DNA of 51,764 nucleotides from Gemmatimonadales bacterium (GTDB lineage: Bacteria > Gemmatimonadota > Gemmatimonadetes > Gemmatimonadales > GWC2-71-9): positions 1 through 51,764 of the forward strand of contig DASYCE010000003.1 in assembly GCA_036500345.1 (NCBI GenBank). Direction: 5' to 3'. The position numbers were made by a program, and so were the translations under genes. Positions 33,784-43,921 of this stretch are shown one piece after another; position 1 is the first letter of the stretch, and each line of letters opens with the position of its first letter. A model generated the notes under the pieces. It saw only the letters and a list, made by a program, of their open reading frames with translations, made no database searches and was not told the DNA's origin.

Positions 33784-34804
33784 CGTCGCGCTCCCGGGCA
33801 AGCTGTTCGAGGAGATCGCCATACGGACCGAGTCGGTACATCGTCGACACGCCGCGGAGGAATTCACGATGCGGACGGGCCGGGTATCCAGACACCGTGG
33901 TCCCGGCGGGAACGCTGGACATCACGGCTGATTTCGCACCGACCTTCACGTCGTCACCAAGGGTGATATGGTCGATGCAGCCGGACTGGCCCGCGAGAAT
34001 CACGCGGTCGCCGAGCGTCGTGCTTCCGGCGATGCCGACACACGCCATGATCAGGCAATCGCGCCCGACGTGCACGTTGTGCGCGATGTGGACCTGGTTG
34101 TCGATCTTGGTGCCGCGGCCGATGTGCGTGTCGTCGAGTGATCCGCGGTCGATGCAGCTGTGGGAACCGACCTCGACGTCGTCCTCGAGAATGCAGCCGC
34201 CGACGTGCGGGATGCGAGTGTGTCCCGAGGCATCCGAGGTATATCCGAAGCCGGTACCGCCGATGACGACAGACGCCTTGCACCAGACCCGGGCGCCGAG
34301 CGTCACGCCGTGATAGAGCACGACATGCGCATCGAGGCGGGTATCGTCGCCGATCGTCGCGCCGTCCTCGATCACCACGTGACTGCCGATCTGCACGCGT
34401 GCGCCGATGGTGACGCCGGCGCCGACGACAGCGTACGCCGCGACCGAACTCCCTTCGCCTATCCGCGTGCGCTCGCCGATCCGTGCTGTTGGCGCAATCC
34501 CCGCCGCTGCCGCAGTCGCGGGATCGAGCGCGCGCGCGACCGTCGCGATGGCCCGTGCGGGATCGGCAACGACGATGCGAGTCGCCGGCCCGGGTCCGTC
34601 GGCCAGTTCATCGGGAATCAGGACAGCGCCGGCTCGCGATCGTTCCATCGCGGCCACATACTTGCGCCCGGCACAGACGCTGAGGGCATCCGGGTCCGCT
34701 CGTTCCAGCGAGCGAACCCGCCGGATCGATATATCTCCCGGACCAAACAAGCGGCCGCCGACGAGGTCAGCGACCGCTTGGGCTGTCAGCGCTCTGGTGG
34801 GCAC
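33776..34804 (-). CDS. lpxD: UDP-3-O-(3-hydroxyacyl)glucosamine N-acyltransferase
   Basis: A 342-residue enzyme adding the second 3-hydroxyacyl chain. The N-terminal uridine-binding domain covers about 1-100, and the hexapeptide beta-helix covers the rest. VVIGGTGFGY is near 195, and the catalytic His is in HIAHNVHVGRDCLIMA (about 238-253). GTG 34804 was chosen: the stop of ompH is 5 bases earlier and the open frame before it is antisense-like. No strong ribosome site is seen, so expression may depend on coupling to ompH. Confidence 0.94.
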   Translation of the reverse strand: MPTRALTAQAVADLVGGRLFGPGDISIRRVRSLERADPDALSVCAGRKYVAAMERSRAGAVLIPDELADGPGPATRIVVADPARAIATVARALDPATAAAAGIAPTARIGERTRIGEGSSVAAYAVVGAGVTIGARVQIGSHVVIEDGATIGDDTRLDAHVVLYHGVTLGARVWCKASVVIGGTGFGYTSDASGHTRIPHVGGCILEDDVEVGSHSCIDRGSLDDTHIGRGTKIDNQVHIAHNVHVGRDCLIMACVGIAGSTTLGDRVILAGQSGCIDHITLGDDVKVGAKSAVMSSVPAGTTVSGYPARPHREFLRGVSTMYRLGPYGDLLEQLARERDDA

Positions 34805-34809
34805 AGCGC

Positions 34810-35415
34810 TCAGGACTGGTCCGACGGTTGGTTGGTCCCCTCGGGTGGCTTCTTGGGAGGGGTCCCGGCCGGTGCTGCGCTCTTGAGCCGGTCGATCACT
34901 CGCGAAGTGAGGTCGAGCGACTTGTCCGCCGAAGCGATCCCGGCGGCCTGGTTGCTGACGTCGAAAATGATCGAACACTGGAGCTCGGCGCGCAGCCCAT
35001 CGATCACGTCGGTGACGCGGGCTTCGATCGGCTGCAGCACCTGCTGGCGTCGCTGGCCGGCGCGCTGCTGCAGATCATTGACATGCGCCTGCAACGAATC
35101 CTGGCGCTCGCGGAAGCGCTTCGATTCCGATGCCTTCTGCGTCGCCGACATCAACGCCGCCTTGTCCTGCAGCGCCAGCCCGATCGAGTCCAGTGCCGCC
35201 GATTGCTTGGCGATGTCGGCCTGATAGCCACGCTCTTCGATCCGGAGCTGGGAATCGGCGGCGACATATTCGGGCATGTTGGCAAGGATCTGCGCACCGT
35301 TCAGGTACGCCACCTTGCTGGTTGCGCACGGTGACTGCGCCACGGCGGGGGCCGCCGCAATCATCAGCGCCCCGATGGCGCATGCCGCACTCTGTACTCC
35401 TGCTCGACGCATCAT
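34810..35415 (-). CDS. OmpH/Skp family periplasmic chaperone
   Basis: A 201-residue protein with a signal peptide (cleavage near AVAQ, residue 27). The Skp-like core begins SKVAYLNGAQILANMPEY and continues as a long coiled-coil (about 58-130) rich in Gln, Arg and Glu. A second strand (IIFDVSNQAAGIA) closes the body, followed by a Pro/Thr/Ser tail. Skp holds unfolded outer-membrane proteins in the periplasm. Its place between bamA and lpxD is the classic bamA-skp-lpxD-fabZ-lpxA order. Confidence 0.92.
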   Translation of the reverse strand: MMRRAGVQSAACAIGALMIAAAPAVAQSPCATSKVAYLNGAQILANMPEYVAADSQLRIEERGYQADIAKQSAALDSIGLALQDKAALMSATQKASESKRFRERQDSLQAHVNDLQQRAGQRRQQVLQPIEARVTDVIDGLRAELQCSIIFDVSNQAAGIASADKSLDLTSRVIDRLKSAAPAGTPPKKPPEGTNQPSDQS

Positions 35416-35463
35416 CCGTGTCCTTGTCCTCGCGGACGAAATGGTGGTGGCCTCTCGGCCGGA

Positions 35464-37881
35464 TCAGAAGAAGTTGCCCAGGCGGAAATGCACTTTCCAT
35501 CCTGGTGCCGGGTGACCCAGCAGGTCAGTCTTGTCGATCCCGTATGCCAGGTCCACGCCGATCGGACCAAGCGGGGAAACTAATGCCGCGCCGATACCGA
35601 CGCCGCGGAAAAGTCTGGTCGGATCGTACTGTCGCACCGTGCGATAGACATTGCCCGCATCGAAGAACGCGTCAACGTAAATCGCCTGGTTGATCCGGGC
35701 GCCAGCTTCAGTGGTAAACTCCGCGTACGAATTGCCGAACGAGGCCGGCGTGGCGCTCGTCGACGACGCGTTCGGATCGTAGCCGTTCGGCGTGATCGAG
35801 AATTCGTCATATCCGCGAAGCGGGATCCCGTACTGGACGCCACCCATGCTGTAGAGTTCGGTGAAGAACGAGCCGGTGTTGCCGAAGATGAAGCCCGACT
35901 TCGCCGTGATACCGAGCGTGAACTGGACGCCGCCGCCGAGCGAGCCCCGCTTGCCACCCAGCGTGCCGAGCGGCGTGAACCAGCGGCTGTCGATGTTGAG
36001 CTTCTGGTAGTCGGCATTCCCGCCCAGCGGACCACCGTTCTGCTCCACGCTGACGTTGACCATGTTCCCGGCTGTCGGGAACGGCAATCCGATCCGGGTG
36101 TCGCGCAGGAACGAGAGACCGAGGGTCGACCGCGTGCACGGGGCGCACTGGAACGCCTGCTGCAGGTCAACCGATCCACCAGAATAGCGGACGTGCTGCA
36201 AGCCGTAACTCGCGAAGACGCGCGAATAGCGTGACCCGAGGAACGGAAATCCGACCTGCACCGACCCACCGGTCGAATTCTGCTGGCCCAGATCGCCGAC
36301 GACGTACCGCAGCTGCGAATCGTAGAGCGTCGCCGTCCCGGACATCCGCGAATCGAAGAGCGTCGGATCGGTGTAGCTGAGCTGGAAGTCGGTGATGTTC
36401 TGCCCGAACTGCCACTGCAGCTTTCCGTGCTTTCCGCGGCCGAAGAGGTTCGGTTCCTCAAGTCCGAGGAAGCCGCCGAGGCCGGTCCCCTGTCCAACCG
36501 ACGCACCGAAGTTGATGTTGCCGGTGTGCTTCTCCTGGACGCGGAATGTGATGTCGACGGTCGACCCGTCCTGTGACGGATTGATATCCGGATTCGGCAT
36601 CGGCTGCTGGAAGAATCCGAGGTTCCCGATGTTCTGGTACGAACGGATCAGCTTTTCACGGTTGAAGAGTTCACCCGGCAGGAGCACCACCGCCTGGCGG
36701 AGGATCCCGGTGTGGGTCACCTCGTTCCCGGCGAACTCGATCTTGCGCACGATCGCCGGGTTCCCTTCGGTGATCCGCCACCGCAGATCGATGACCGGTG
36801 AACCATCGGCCAGCGTGCGGGGTGATTGCTCTGCGCTGATCTGCGGGAACATGTAACCGTTGTTCTGATAGAGCTCGGTCGCCTTGCTTGTCGCGTCTTC
36901 CCACGCCGACCGATTGTAGACCGATCCGATCATCTTCCCGCTGCCGACCTGGTCCGGGGTGACGAAGGGAATCAGCGTCGCGAGCTCTTCGCTCGAGAAT
37001 CGCCGGTTGCCGATGATGTTCACCGTGCCCACGTGATAGACCGGGCCTTCTTCCAGCGTCATCCGCAGAATCGCCTTGGGCGAATCGGGCTGGGCGATCA
37101 GTGTGTCGTGCACCACCTGCATGTCGATCATCCCGTGCTGGCCATACCAGGTGGGGAGATGATCGCGCACGTCGCGATCGACCTTCCGTTCGTCGTACGA
37201 GCCCGACCGGAACCACAGGAATCCTTCCGGCTTGGAATCCATCTCCTTGATGAGCTGATCGGCTTTGAAATGTTCGTTGCCGGCGATTTCGACCCGCGCA
37301 ATCGTCACGCGGCTCCCCTCGACGACCGAGAAGAGCAGTGTGACGCCGTCCTTGACCGGCGTTTCGGTGACCGTGGTATGCGCGGCGTAGAAGTTCGCCT
37401 TGTGATACGTCGAGTCGATCAGGTAGCGCGCGTTCGCTACCGCGGAACGATCGAGTGGTCGCGCCTTCACCAGATGGATGAGATCCTCGATCTGGTGGGC
37501 GGGGATCTGCTCGGGGCCCACGACCTTCCAGTCGATCAGGAGCGGCCGCTCCTTCACGCTGATCACCAGCACGAATTTGGTGCCGAGGATCTGCTGCACG
37601 ACTTTCACATCGTCGAACTGCCCGGTGCTGTACAGATTGTCGATTGCCTTGGCGACGTCATGATAGGTCGGCGTCGAGTGCGGCTGCAGCCCCGACACGA
37701 GCACGATCTGCGATGCGGCGTTGCGCACGTTTCCCTGCACCGCGATGCTGTCGACCGGCGGCGTCGGGGGCGGCGCGGCTGCCTGCGTCTGCGCGACGGC
37801 GCGCCGCGGGAGCAGCAGCGCCGCGGCGATGACCGCGACCACGCCCACGGCACGGATGACGCAGGTTCGAATCCTTCTCAC
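35464..37881 (-). CDS. bamA: Outer-membrane assembly factor BamA
   Basis: An 805-residue protein. The signal peptide (1-30) is followed by five POTRA domains (about 40-430; SIAVQGNVRN, RVTIARVEIAGNEHF and HVGTVNIIGNRRFSSEE mark their strands) and a C-terminal 16-strand barrel. The last residues WKVHFRLGNFF form the terminal-Phe beta-signal. VDLAYGIDK and the conserved L6 VRGF-like segment (PLRGYDEFSI near 700) are present. It inserts barrel proteins into the outer membrane. It starts 8 bases after clpC. Confidence 0.96.
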   Translation of the reverse strand: MRRIRTCVIRAVGVVAVIAAALLLPRRAVAQTQAAAPPPTPPVDSIAVQGNVRNAASQIVLVSGLQPHSTPTYHDVAKAIDNLYSTGQFDDVKVVQQILGTKFVLVISVKERPLLIDWKVVGPEQIPAHQIEDLIHLVKARPLDRSAVANARYLIDSTYHKANFYAAHTTVTETPVKDGVTLLFSVVEGSRVTIARVEIAGNEHFKADQLIKEMDSKPEGFLWFRSGSYDERKVDRDVRDHLPTWYGQHGMIDMQVVHDTLIAQPDSPKAILRMTLEEGPVYHVGTVNIIGNRRFSSEELATLIPFVTPDQVGSGKMIGSVYNRSAWEDATSKATELYQNNGYMFPQISAEQSPRTLADGSPVIDLRWRITEGNPAIVRKIEFAGNEVTHTGILRQAVVLLPGELFNREKLIRSYQNIGNLGFFQQPMPNPDINPSQDGSTVDITFRVQEKHTGNINFGASVGQGTGLGGFLGLEEPNLFGRGKHGKLQWQFGQNITDFQLSYTDPTLFDSRMSGTATLYDSQLRYVVGDLGQQNSTGGSVQVGFPFLGSRYSRVFASYGLQHVRYSGGSVDLQQAFQCAPCTRSTLGLSFLRDTRIGLPFPTAGNMVNVSVEQNGGPLGGNADYQKLNIDSRWFTPLGTLGGKRGSLGGGVQFTLGITAKSGFIFGNTGSFFTELYSMGGVQYGIPLRGYDEFSITPNGYDPNASSTSATPASFGNSYAEFTTEAGARINQAIYVDAFFDAGNVYRTVRQYDPTRLFRGVGIGAALVSPLGPIGVDLAYGIDKTDLLGHPAPGWKVHFRLGNFF

Positions 37882-37889
37882 CAGCGGCT

Positions 37890-40370
37890 TCAGGCGCCAG
37901 TCCCCGTCAAAACCCGGAAGACAAGCTTTTCACCGTCGGGTGCCACGTCGACCTCGATCTCGTCGCCGTGCGTGAAATCACCGCTGAGGATTCGTTCGCT
38001 GAGCGGATCTTCGACGTACCGCTGAATTGCGCGACGCAACGGCCGGGCACCGTAGCTCTGGTCGTAGCCGTGTTCGACCAGGAACTCAAGCGCCGCCGCC
38101 GTGAGTCTGACTTCGTCGCCGACCCGCCGGGTGACATCCTTGAGCAGCACGCGAACGATTTCGGAGATGTGCTCGCGCGTCAGCGGATGGAAAACGATGA
38201 CGTCGTCGAGGCGATTGAGGAACTCGGGATTGAAGACCTTCCCGATTTCGTCCTTGACCGTCTCCGTCATCTTGTCGAACGTCTGCTTCGAATCGCTGGC
38301 GTGGAAGCCGAGACCGGTTCCCTTCATCAGGTCGCGAGCGCCGACGTTCGACGTCATGATCACGACGGTGTTCTTGAAATCGATGACCCGTCCGTAGTTG
38401 TCGGTGAGGTGGCCCTCGTCGAGCACCTGCAGCAGGATGTTGAAGACGTCAGGATGAGCCTTTTCGATTTCGTCGAGGAGCACGACGGAATACGGCTTGC
38501 GCCGAACCGCCTTGGTCAGCGTCCCCGAATCCTCATAACCGACATAGCCCGGCGGCGCACCGATGAGGCGCGACACCGAAAACTTCTCCATGTACTCCGA
38601 CATGTCGACGCGGATCAGCGCACTCGGGTCGCTGAAGAGGAATCGCGCCAGCGCGCGCGCGAGCTCCGTCTTCCCGACGCCGGTGGGCCCGGAGAAGATG
38701 AACGACCCGATCGGCCGGTTGGGATCCTTGAGTCCCGCACGCGAACGACGGATCGCGCGCGACACGGCATGGATCGCTTCGTCCTGGCCGATAACCGACA
38801 CGTGGAGTTCGTCCTCCATGCGCAGCAACCTCGCCGCTTCGGCTTCCTGGATCCGGGTGACAGGGATCCCCGTCCACCGGCCCACGATGAACGCGATCGC
38901 CTCTTCGTCGATCACCGGGCGCTTGGTCTGCCGTTCGGCCTCCCATTCGACCTGCACCTGGCGGATCTGCCCCTGCAGCTCGCGTTCGCGGTCGCGGAGC
39001 GCCGCGGCCTTCTCGAAGTTCTGCTCGCGCACCGCTTCTTCCTTGTCGGCGGTGACGTGTTCGAGCTGCAGCTTGAGTTCGCCGATCTCTGCCGGCGGAT
39101 GCTGCGATGCGAGCCGCGCGCGGGCGCCCGCCTCGTCGATCACGTCGATCGCCTTATCCGGCAGGAAGCGGTCGGTGATGTACCGTTCGGCGAGTTCGGC
39201 CGCAACTTGCAGCGTCGCATCGGGGATGACGACGCGGTGATGTTCCTCGTACTTCTTGCGCAGCCCCTTCAGGATCTCGACCGTCTCGGGCACGCTCGGC
39301 GGATCGACCATGACGGTCTGGAAGCGGCGCTCGAGTGCACCGTCCTTCTCGATGTATTTGCGATATTCATTCAGCGTCGACGCGCCGACACATTGCAGTT
39401 CACCGCGCGCGAGCGCCGGCTTGAGCATGTTGGAGGCGTCAATCGCGCCCTCGGCGGCACCGGCGCCGACGAGCGTGTGGAGTTCGTCGATGAAGAGGAT
39501 CACGTTCTTGCTCTGCGCGATCTCGTTCATCACCGCCTTGAGCCGCTCCTCGAACTGGCCGCGGTACTTCGTCCCGGCGATCACGGCAGCCATGTCGAGC
39601 GACAGCACGCGGTGATCGCGCAGCACATCCGGGCACTGGGCGTTGGCGATCAGCAGCGCCAGCCCTTCGACGATCGCGGTCTTCCCCACACCGGGCTCGC
39701 CGATCAGGACCGGGTTGTTCTTCTTGCGGCGCGCCAGGATTTCCATGACGCGCTCGATCTCCTTCGCCCGTCCGATCGTCGGGTCGAGCGCCCCTTCGGC
39801 TGCGAGGATCGTAAGATCACGGCAGAAATGATCGAGCGCAGGGGTCTTCGATTTTTTCTCGGTCTTGGGTGGAACTGCCTGCGGACCACTGGCGGCCTGA
39901 CCGCTGGTCGGCTGTCCCTGCGGCAGGTCGCTCCCCAGGAGCCGCAGCGTCTCCGCGCGCGACTGTTCGAGCGTGACACCGGCGTCGGTGAGGACCTGGG
40001 CCGCGATTCCCTTCTCCTCGCGCAGCAGACCAAGGAGCAGGTGCTCGGTGCCGACATACGAGTGGTTGAGTTCGCGTGCTTCCATCATCGCGAGCTCGAG
40101 CACCTTCTTGGCGCGAGAGGTGTACGGCAGTTCGGGGCCGGCCGCCGTGGCAGCTTTCCCCTTCTTGACCGTCTCCTCGATCTTCTGCTGGATGTCTTCG
40201 AGTTCGACACCGAGATTGGTGAGCACCGCCGCCGCAACGCCTTCACCTTCGCGGATCAGGCCGAGAAGAATGTGCTCCGTGCCGACGTATTCGTGATGCA
40301 GCCGCGCCGCCTCTTCGCGGGCCATCTGCAGGACTTTGCGCACCCGGTCGGTAAAGTTGTATCCGTTCAT
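37890..40370 (-). CDS. clpC: ATP-dependent Clp protease ATP-binding subunit ClpC
   Basis: An 826-residue AAA+ unfoldase. The two N-domain repeats both keep the GTEH glutamates (E32 and E109) that in Bacillus ClpC bind phosphoarginine. AAA1 has GEPGVGKTA (about 222-230), a UVR-type middle domain is near 430-475, and AAA2 has [11 protein letters not shown] (about 555-565). With ClpP (not in the window) it degrades proteins tagged by McsB. It overlaps mcsB by 4 bases. The usual ctsR repressor gene is absent from this neighbourhood. Confidence 0.97.
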   Translation of the reverse strand: MNGYNFTDRVRKVLQMAREEAARLHHEYVGTEHILLGLIREGEGVAAAVLTNLGVELEDIQQKIEETVKKGKAATAAGPELPYTSRAKKVLELAMMEARELNHSYVGTEHLLLGLLREEKGIAAQVLTDAGVTLEQSRAETLRLLGSDLPQGQPTSGQAASGPQAVPPKTEKKSKTPALDHFCRDLTILAAEGALDPTIGRAKEIERVMEILARRKKNNPVLIGEPGVGKTAIVEGLALLIANAQCPDVLRDHRVLSLDMAAVIAGTKYRGQFEERLKAVMNEIAQSKNVILFIDELHTLVGAGAAEGAIDASNMLKPALARGELQCVGASTLNEYRKYIEKDGALERRFQTVMVDPPSVPETVEILKGLRKKYEEHHRVVIPDATLQVAAELAERYITDRFLPDKAIDVIDEAGARARLASQHPPAEIGELKLQLEHVTADKEEAVREQNFEKAAALRDRERELQGQIRQVQVEWEAERQTKRPVIDEEAIAFIVGRWTGIPVTRIQEAEAARLLRMEDELHVSVIGQDEAIHAVSRAIRRSRAGLKDPNRPIGSFIFSGPTGVGKTELARALARFLFSDPSALIRVDMSEYMEKFSVSRLIGAPPGYVGYEDSGTLTKAVRRKPYSVVLLDEIEKAHPDVFNILLQVLDEGHLTDNYGRVIDFKNTVVIMTSNVGARDLMKGTGLGFHASDSKQTFDKMTETVKDEIGKVFNPEFLNRLDDVIVFHPLTREHISEIVRVLLKDVTRRVGDEVRLTAAALEFLVEHGYDQSYGARPLRRAIQRYVEDPLSERILSGDFTHGDEIEVDVAPDGEKLVFRVLTGTGA

Positions 40371-41443
40371 GGTCGTTCACCCTCCTCGAACAGCCGGCGC
40401 ACGAACGACGCGCGATGCACCGGCAAGGCATCGTCGTCCAGCGACACACCGGCATCGCGCGCGATGTGCGCATTCTGCGTCAGCACCAGCAGCCGGTTCA
40501 GTAGCTGCAACGGGATCGCGGGAAGGATCCCCGTCGTGACACCCAGGCGGACGCTGCTCAGCAATCCCACCACTTCGTCAAACGTCAACGCGCGAGCGTG
40601 CCGCAGCACTGCCCACGCGCGCCAGACGCTGTCCTCGAGTGCGGTCGATGCGTCGCGGCGCACCTGATCGCGCGCCCGCAACTCGTAATCCATCACCTGC
40701 CGCACCATTCGCGACAGATGGTCGAGCAACTCGGCTTCGGACTTTCCCAGCGTCGTCTGATTGGAGAGCTGGAAGAGGCTCCCGATCGCCTCGCTTCCCT
40801 CGCCGAACAACCCGCGCGATGTCAACCCGACCTGCATCAGACCCTCGAGAACCTTGCCGATTTCCCGCGTCATCACGAGGGCGGGAAGATGAATCAGCAC
40901 CGACGCCCGCAACCCCGTTCCGACGTTCGTCGGACACGCCGTAAGATAGCCGAACTCAGGGTGGAAGGCGAAGGAAAGCCGTACGCCAAGTTCGCGATCT
41001 GCCAGCTCGGAAATGCGGTAGGCAGCCGCGATTGCCAGCCCGGATTGCAACACCTGCAACCGCAGGTGGTCCTCCTCGTTGACCATCACGCTCGCCGTCC
41101 GGCCGAGGAGGAGCGCAGCCCCGCTCCGGACCCTCCCCTGCGTGTCAGTCCCTGCCAGGTTCCGCGACACCAGCTGGCGCTCGTTGAGCCAGTGCCGGTC
41201 AGCGGCCGGCATCGTATCGAGCCGATGCAGCACCGCATCGGCCAGCGACGGCGCGCTGTGCGCCGCGGCCAGCACGGCACCGACGATCACCTCGCGCTGC
41301 TCCGGAACGTTCCGCCCGCGAAACGGCTGCCCGGTCAGATTGCGCGCAAGCCGGATCCTGGTGGAGAGCACCATCGCGCTCTCCGGTCCGCTGGCATCGA
41401 GCCACGGCATCCCGCCGTCGGGAATCACCCCGGCGCCGCTCAC
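40367..41443 (-). CDS. mcsB: Protein arginine kinase McsB
   Basis: A 358-residue member of the phosphagen-kinase superfamily. It phosphorylates arginine side chains of proteins, marking them for ClpC. The ATP-binding arginines lie in VLSTRIRLARNLTGQPF (about 20-36), and later blocks YLTACPTNVGTGLRASVLIHLP (about 174-195) carry the reactive Cys and substrate loop. The C-terminus has the phosphoarginine-reading RxxxVMxxP-like helices. Length is normal. It is coupled on both sides (mcsA, clpC) by 4-base overlaps. Confidence 0.96.
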   Translation of the reverse strand: MSGAGVIPDGGMPWLDASGPESAMVLSTRIRLARNLTGQPFRGRNVPEQREVIVGAVLAAAHSAPSLADAVLHRLDTMPAADRHWLNERQLVSRNLAGTDTQGRVRSGAALLLGRTASVMVNEEDHLRLQVLQSGLAIAAAYRISELADRELGVRLSFAFHPEFGYLTACPTNVGTGLRASVLIHLPALVMTREIGKVLEGLMQVGLTSRGLFGEGSEAIGSLFQLSNQTTLGKSEAELLDHLSRMVRQVMDYELRARDQVRRDASTALEDSVWRAWAVLRHARALTFDEVVGLLSSVRLGVTTGILPAIPLQLLNRLLVLTQNAHIARDAGVSLDDDALPVHRASFVRRLFEEGERP

Positions 41444-41955
41444 ACGTCCTCGGGGGCGCGCAATTGATCGCGAAGCTCGGCCGCGCGCTCGAACTGCTCC
41501 GTATCAATCGCGATCCGGAGCTGCTCTCGCAGTTCCTCCCGGGAACGCGCCCGCATCTCCGTCGGTGACACGTCCGCCGTCACGGGGCTGGAATACGTCG
41601 CACCAGTGTGCCGCGTGGCACCATGCAATCGCCGCAACAGATCTCGCAGTGGACGTTCGAACGTGATCCAGCACTGGGCACAACCCACTCGTCCCGATGC
41701 CCGGAAATCCTGCAGCGTCGCACCGCATTCCGGACACGTCTCGCCGGCGGCGACCGCGGTCGCGATGGTGGCCCCGCTCTTCCCCATCGCAGCGAGGAAC
41801 GCGCCGAGCGGCGTCTGGGTCACGGTCGCTTCGGTCTCGATTCCGCGCTCCGCCGCGCATTTGCTGCAGAGATGCAGCGTGGTGACGTTGTCGCCCTCCA
41901 CCTGGGTCAGCCGGACCACCGCTTCCCCTTCGTGGCAGATCTGGCACTGGTTCAT
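41440..41955 (-). CDS. mcsA: McsB activator McsA (UvrB/UvrC motif protein)
   Basis: A 171-residue protein with two pairs of zinc-knuckle cysteines. C4/C7 with C30/C33 form the first site, and C74/C77 with C92/C95 form the second. A C-terminal UVR motif covers about 138-170 (EELREQLRIAIDTEQFERAAELRDQL). McsA activates the arginine kinase McsB. The layout matches Firmicutes McsA. It overlaps lolD by 4 bases. Confidence 0.94.
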   Translation of the reverse strand: MNQCQICHEGEAVVRLTQVEGDNVTTLHLCSKCAAERGIETEATVTQTPLGAFLAAMGKSGATIATAVAAGETCPECGATLQDFRASGRVGCAQCWITFERPLRDLLRRLHGATRHTGATYSSPVTADVSPTEMRARSREELREQLRIAIDTEQFERAAELRDQLRAPEDV

Positions 41956-42650
41956 GCCAACGTGTCCGCCGTCGCCGGTCGAAGGACGCCATCCTCCAGC
42001 GTCAACACGCGGTCCGCTCGCTGCGCCAGGGTTCGGCTGTGCGTCACCGCAACGACTGCGGTGCCGCTCGATTGCGCCAGCGTCGTGAGCAGGTGCAGCA
42101 TGTCACCCGCCGTATGCGGATCGAGATTGCCGGTCGGTTCATCGACCAGGAGGACCGCCGGCGCCGTGACGAGCGCGCGCGCCAGGGCGACCCGCTGCTG
42201 TTCGCCGCCCGACAACAGCGTGACTCGCGAACTGGCGCGCGGCATGAGACCGACCTCGCTGAGCGCGCGGTCGGCACGCTCGCGAGCGGCCATCATCGAC
42301 TCTCCGCCGATCAGCCAGGGCATCATGACATTCTCTCGAGCGGTGAAATCACGCAGCAAGTGATGAAACTGGAAGACGAATCCGATCCGGCGATTGCGGA
42401 CATGCGCCAGTTCGGCATTGTCCATCGACTGGTACGAACGTCCCTCGAGTGTCACGTCGCCGGTATCAGGCCGGTCGAGTCCACCGAGCAGGTGGAGCAG
42501 CGTGCTCTTCCCGGATCCGCTGGCACCGATGATCGCCACGAATTCGCCCTTCGTGACGATGAGATCAAGATCGTGCAACACCGTGAACGCGACACCGTCG
42601 CCGCCGATGAAGCGACGGCCGAGCTGCCGGGCCTCCAGGATGCCGCTCAT
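41952..42650 (-). CDS. lolD: Lipoprotein-releasing ABC transporter ATPase
   Basis: A 232-residue ABC ATPase. The Walker A is IGASGSGKST (about 39-48), the Q-loop is FQFHH, the signature is LLSGGEQQRVALARAL (about 140-155), Walker B is VLLVDEPTGNLD, and the His loop is AVTHS. With the LolC/E permease next to it (4-base overlap) it should power release of lipoproteins from the inner membrane. MacB-type ATPases are close relatives; the FtsX-like partner favours Lol. Confidence 0.92.
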   Translation of the reverse strand: MSGILEARQLGRRFIGGDGVAFTVLHDLDLIVTKGEFVAIIGASGSGKSTLLHLLGGLDRPDTGDVTLEGRSYQSMDNAELAHVRNRRIGFVFQFHHLLRDFTARENVMMPWLIGGESMMAARERADRALSEVGLMPRASSRVTLLSGGEQQRVALARALVTAPAVLLVDEPTGNLDPHTAGDMLHLLTTLAQSSGTAVVAVTHSRTLAQRADRVLTLEDGVLRPATADTLA

Positions 42651-43912
42651 TCCGCCCGGATCGCTTCCACCGGCAGGAGCGACGCCGCGCGACGAGACGA
42701 CGGAATGGTCGCCAGCACAGCCACCGCGATGCTCGCCACCACGACCACAAGCACATCGGTGATTTCCACGCGGACCGGGAGCCGGTCGATGAAATAGATC
42801 GTCGGATCGATATGGATCCGCTTGTCGACCAGAAACGCGACCGCCAACCCGAGGACCAGTCCCAGACCGGTGCCGACGAGTCCGACCACCGCGCCTTGCG
42901 CGAGAAAGACGCGAGCAACGCCGCGAGCCGGCAGCCCCATCGCCTCCAGAATTCCGATCTCCCGTGTCTTGAACGCGACGACCATCGTGAGCGTTCCCAC
43001 GATGTTGAACGCCGCCACGATCATGATGAAGAAGATCACCAGGCCCATCGCGAGCTTTTCCAGCTGCAACGCAGAAAAGAGCGTGCTGTTCTGCGATTGC
43101 CATGTCTCGACGCGGAAGGGATAGCCGAGCGCTGCGGTGAGTCGATCACCGACCGTTGCAACCCGCCACGGATCGCGTACTCGCACGCCGATTGCCGACA
43201 CGGCAGTGTCGAGCCCGACGAATCGCTGGGCCGTGGCGCGGTCCATCACCACGTAGGAGTTGTCGTAGATGTACATCCCGGTCTCGAAGACACCGGTGAC
43301 TTCCATCGACCAGCTGCGGGGGACGTCGAACTCACCGGTGATCCGGTTGCGATGCGTCACCGGCGGAATCATCGAGATGATGTCGCCGGGGTATGCCGAC
43401 AGATGATCGGCCAGTCGCTTGCCAATCACCACGGCGCCGTCGACGCTGTCCTTCGGCAGTGTCGCCTTGAAATTGAGATCGCCTTCGGTCATCGCGCTGT
43501 CGAGATGAATGACCTGGCGCGTGCCGACGCCCGGCTCGAGCCCCGCGACGAAGACGCCCTCGGGAAAACCCGCCGAATTCATCACCAAGGATTGTGCGTC
43601 GACTTCGGGCGCCGCGGCCACGACGTCAGGGTCGCGCCGGATCCGCGCGAGTTGCGCCTGCCAGTCGGCGATCTGGAGTGTGGTACCGAAGGTGAGCACG
43701 CGAAGCTCCGGCGACCCGACCAGGATCCGGTCGCGCAGGTCGTTGCGCAAGCCGTTCATCACGCCGAGGACGACGATCAGCGCGCTGACGCCGAGGGTGA
43801 TGCTGCCGATCGAGATCACGGTCTGCAGCGAGGCGTTCCGGGTACCACGCTGCCCGCGGAGGTACCGCAACGCAATGCGTCGCTCAAGCGCCGTCGGCCA
43901 CCAGGAGAACAC
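42647..43912 (-). CDS. Lipoprotein-releasing ABC transporter permease (LolC/LolE)
   Basis: A 421-residue permease. One N-terminal helix (about 29-51, ISIGSITLGVSALIVVLGV) is followed by a large periplasmic domain (about 52-285) and three C-terminal FtsX-type helices (about 290-320, 335-362 and 385-405). LDSAMTEGDLNF and LLPVEAIRAE are typical of LolC/E. Only one permease gene is present, so it may act as a homodimer, as in LolF/CD types. It precedes lolD in the same run. Confidence 0.92.
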   Translation of the reverse strand: MFSWWPTALERRIALRYLRGQRGTRNASLQTVISIGSITLGVSALIVVLGVMNGLRNDLRDRILVGSPELRVLTFGTTLQIADWQAQLARIRRDPDVVAAAPEVDAQSLVMNSAGFPEGVFVAGLEPGVGTRQVIHLDSAMTEGDLNFKATLPKDSVDGAVVIGKRLADHLSAYPGDIISMIPPVTHRNRITGEFDVPRSWSMEVTGVFETGMYIYDNSYVVMDRATAQRFVGLDTAVSAIGVRVRDPWRVATVGDRLTAALGYPFRVETWQSQNSTLFSALQLEKLAMGLVIFFIMIVAAFNIVGTLTMVVAFKTREIGILEAMGLPARGVARVFLAQGAVVGLVGTGLGLVLGLAVAFLVDKRIHIDPTIYFIDRLPVRVEITDVLVVVVASIAVAVLATIPSSRRAASLLPVEAIRAE

Positions 43913-43921
43913 GTCCGCCCC

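Noticed and set aside
37968-40667. Plus-strand open frame of about 900 codons
   Set aside because: Antisense shadow of clpC; clpC shows all AAA+ motifs.
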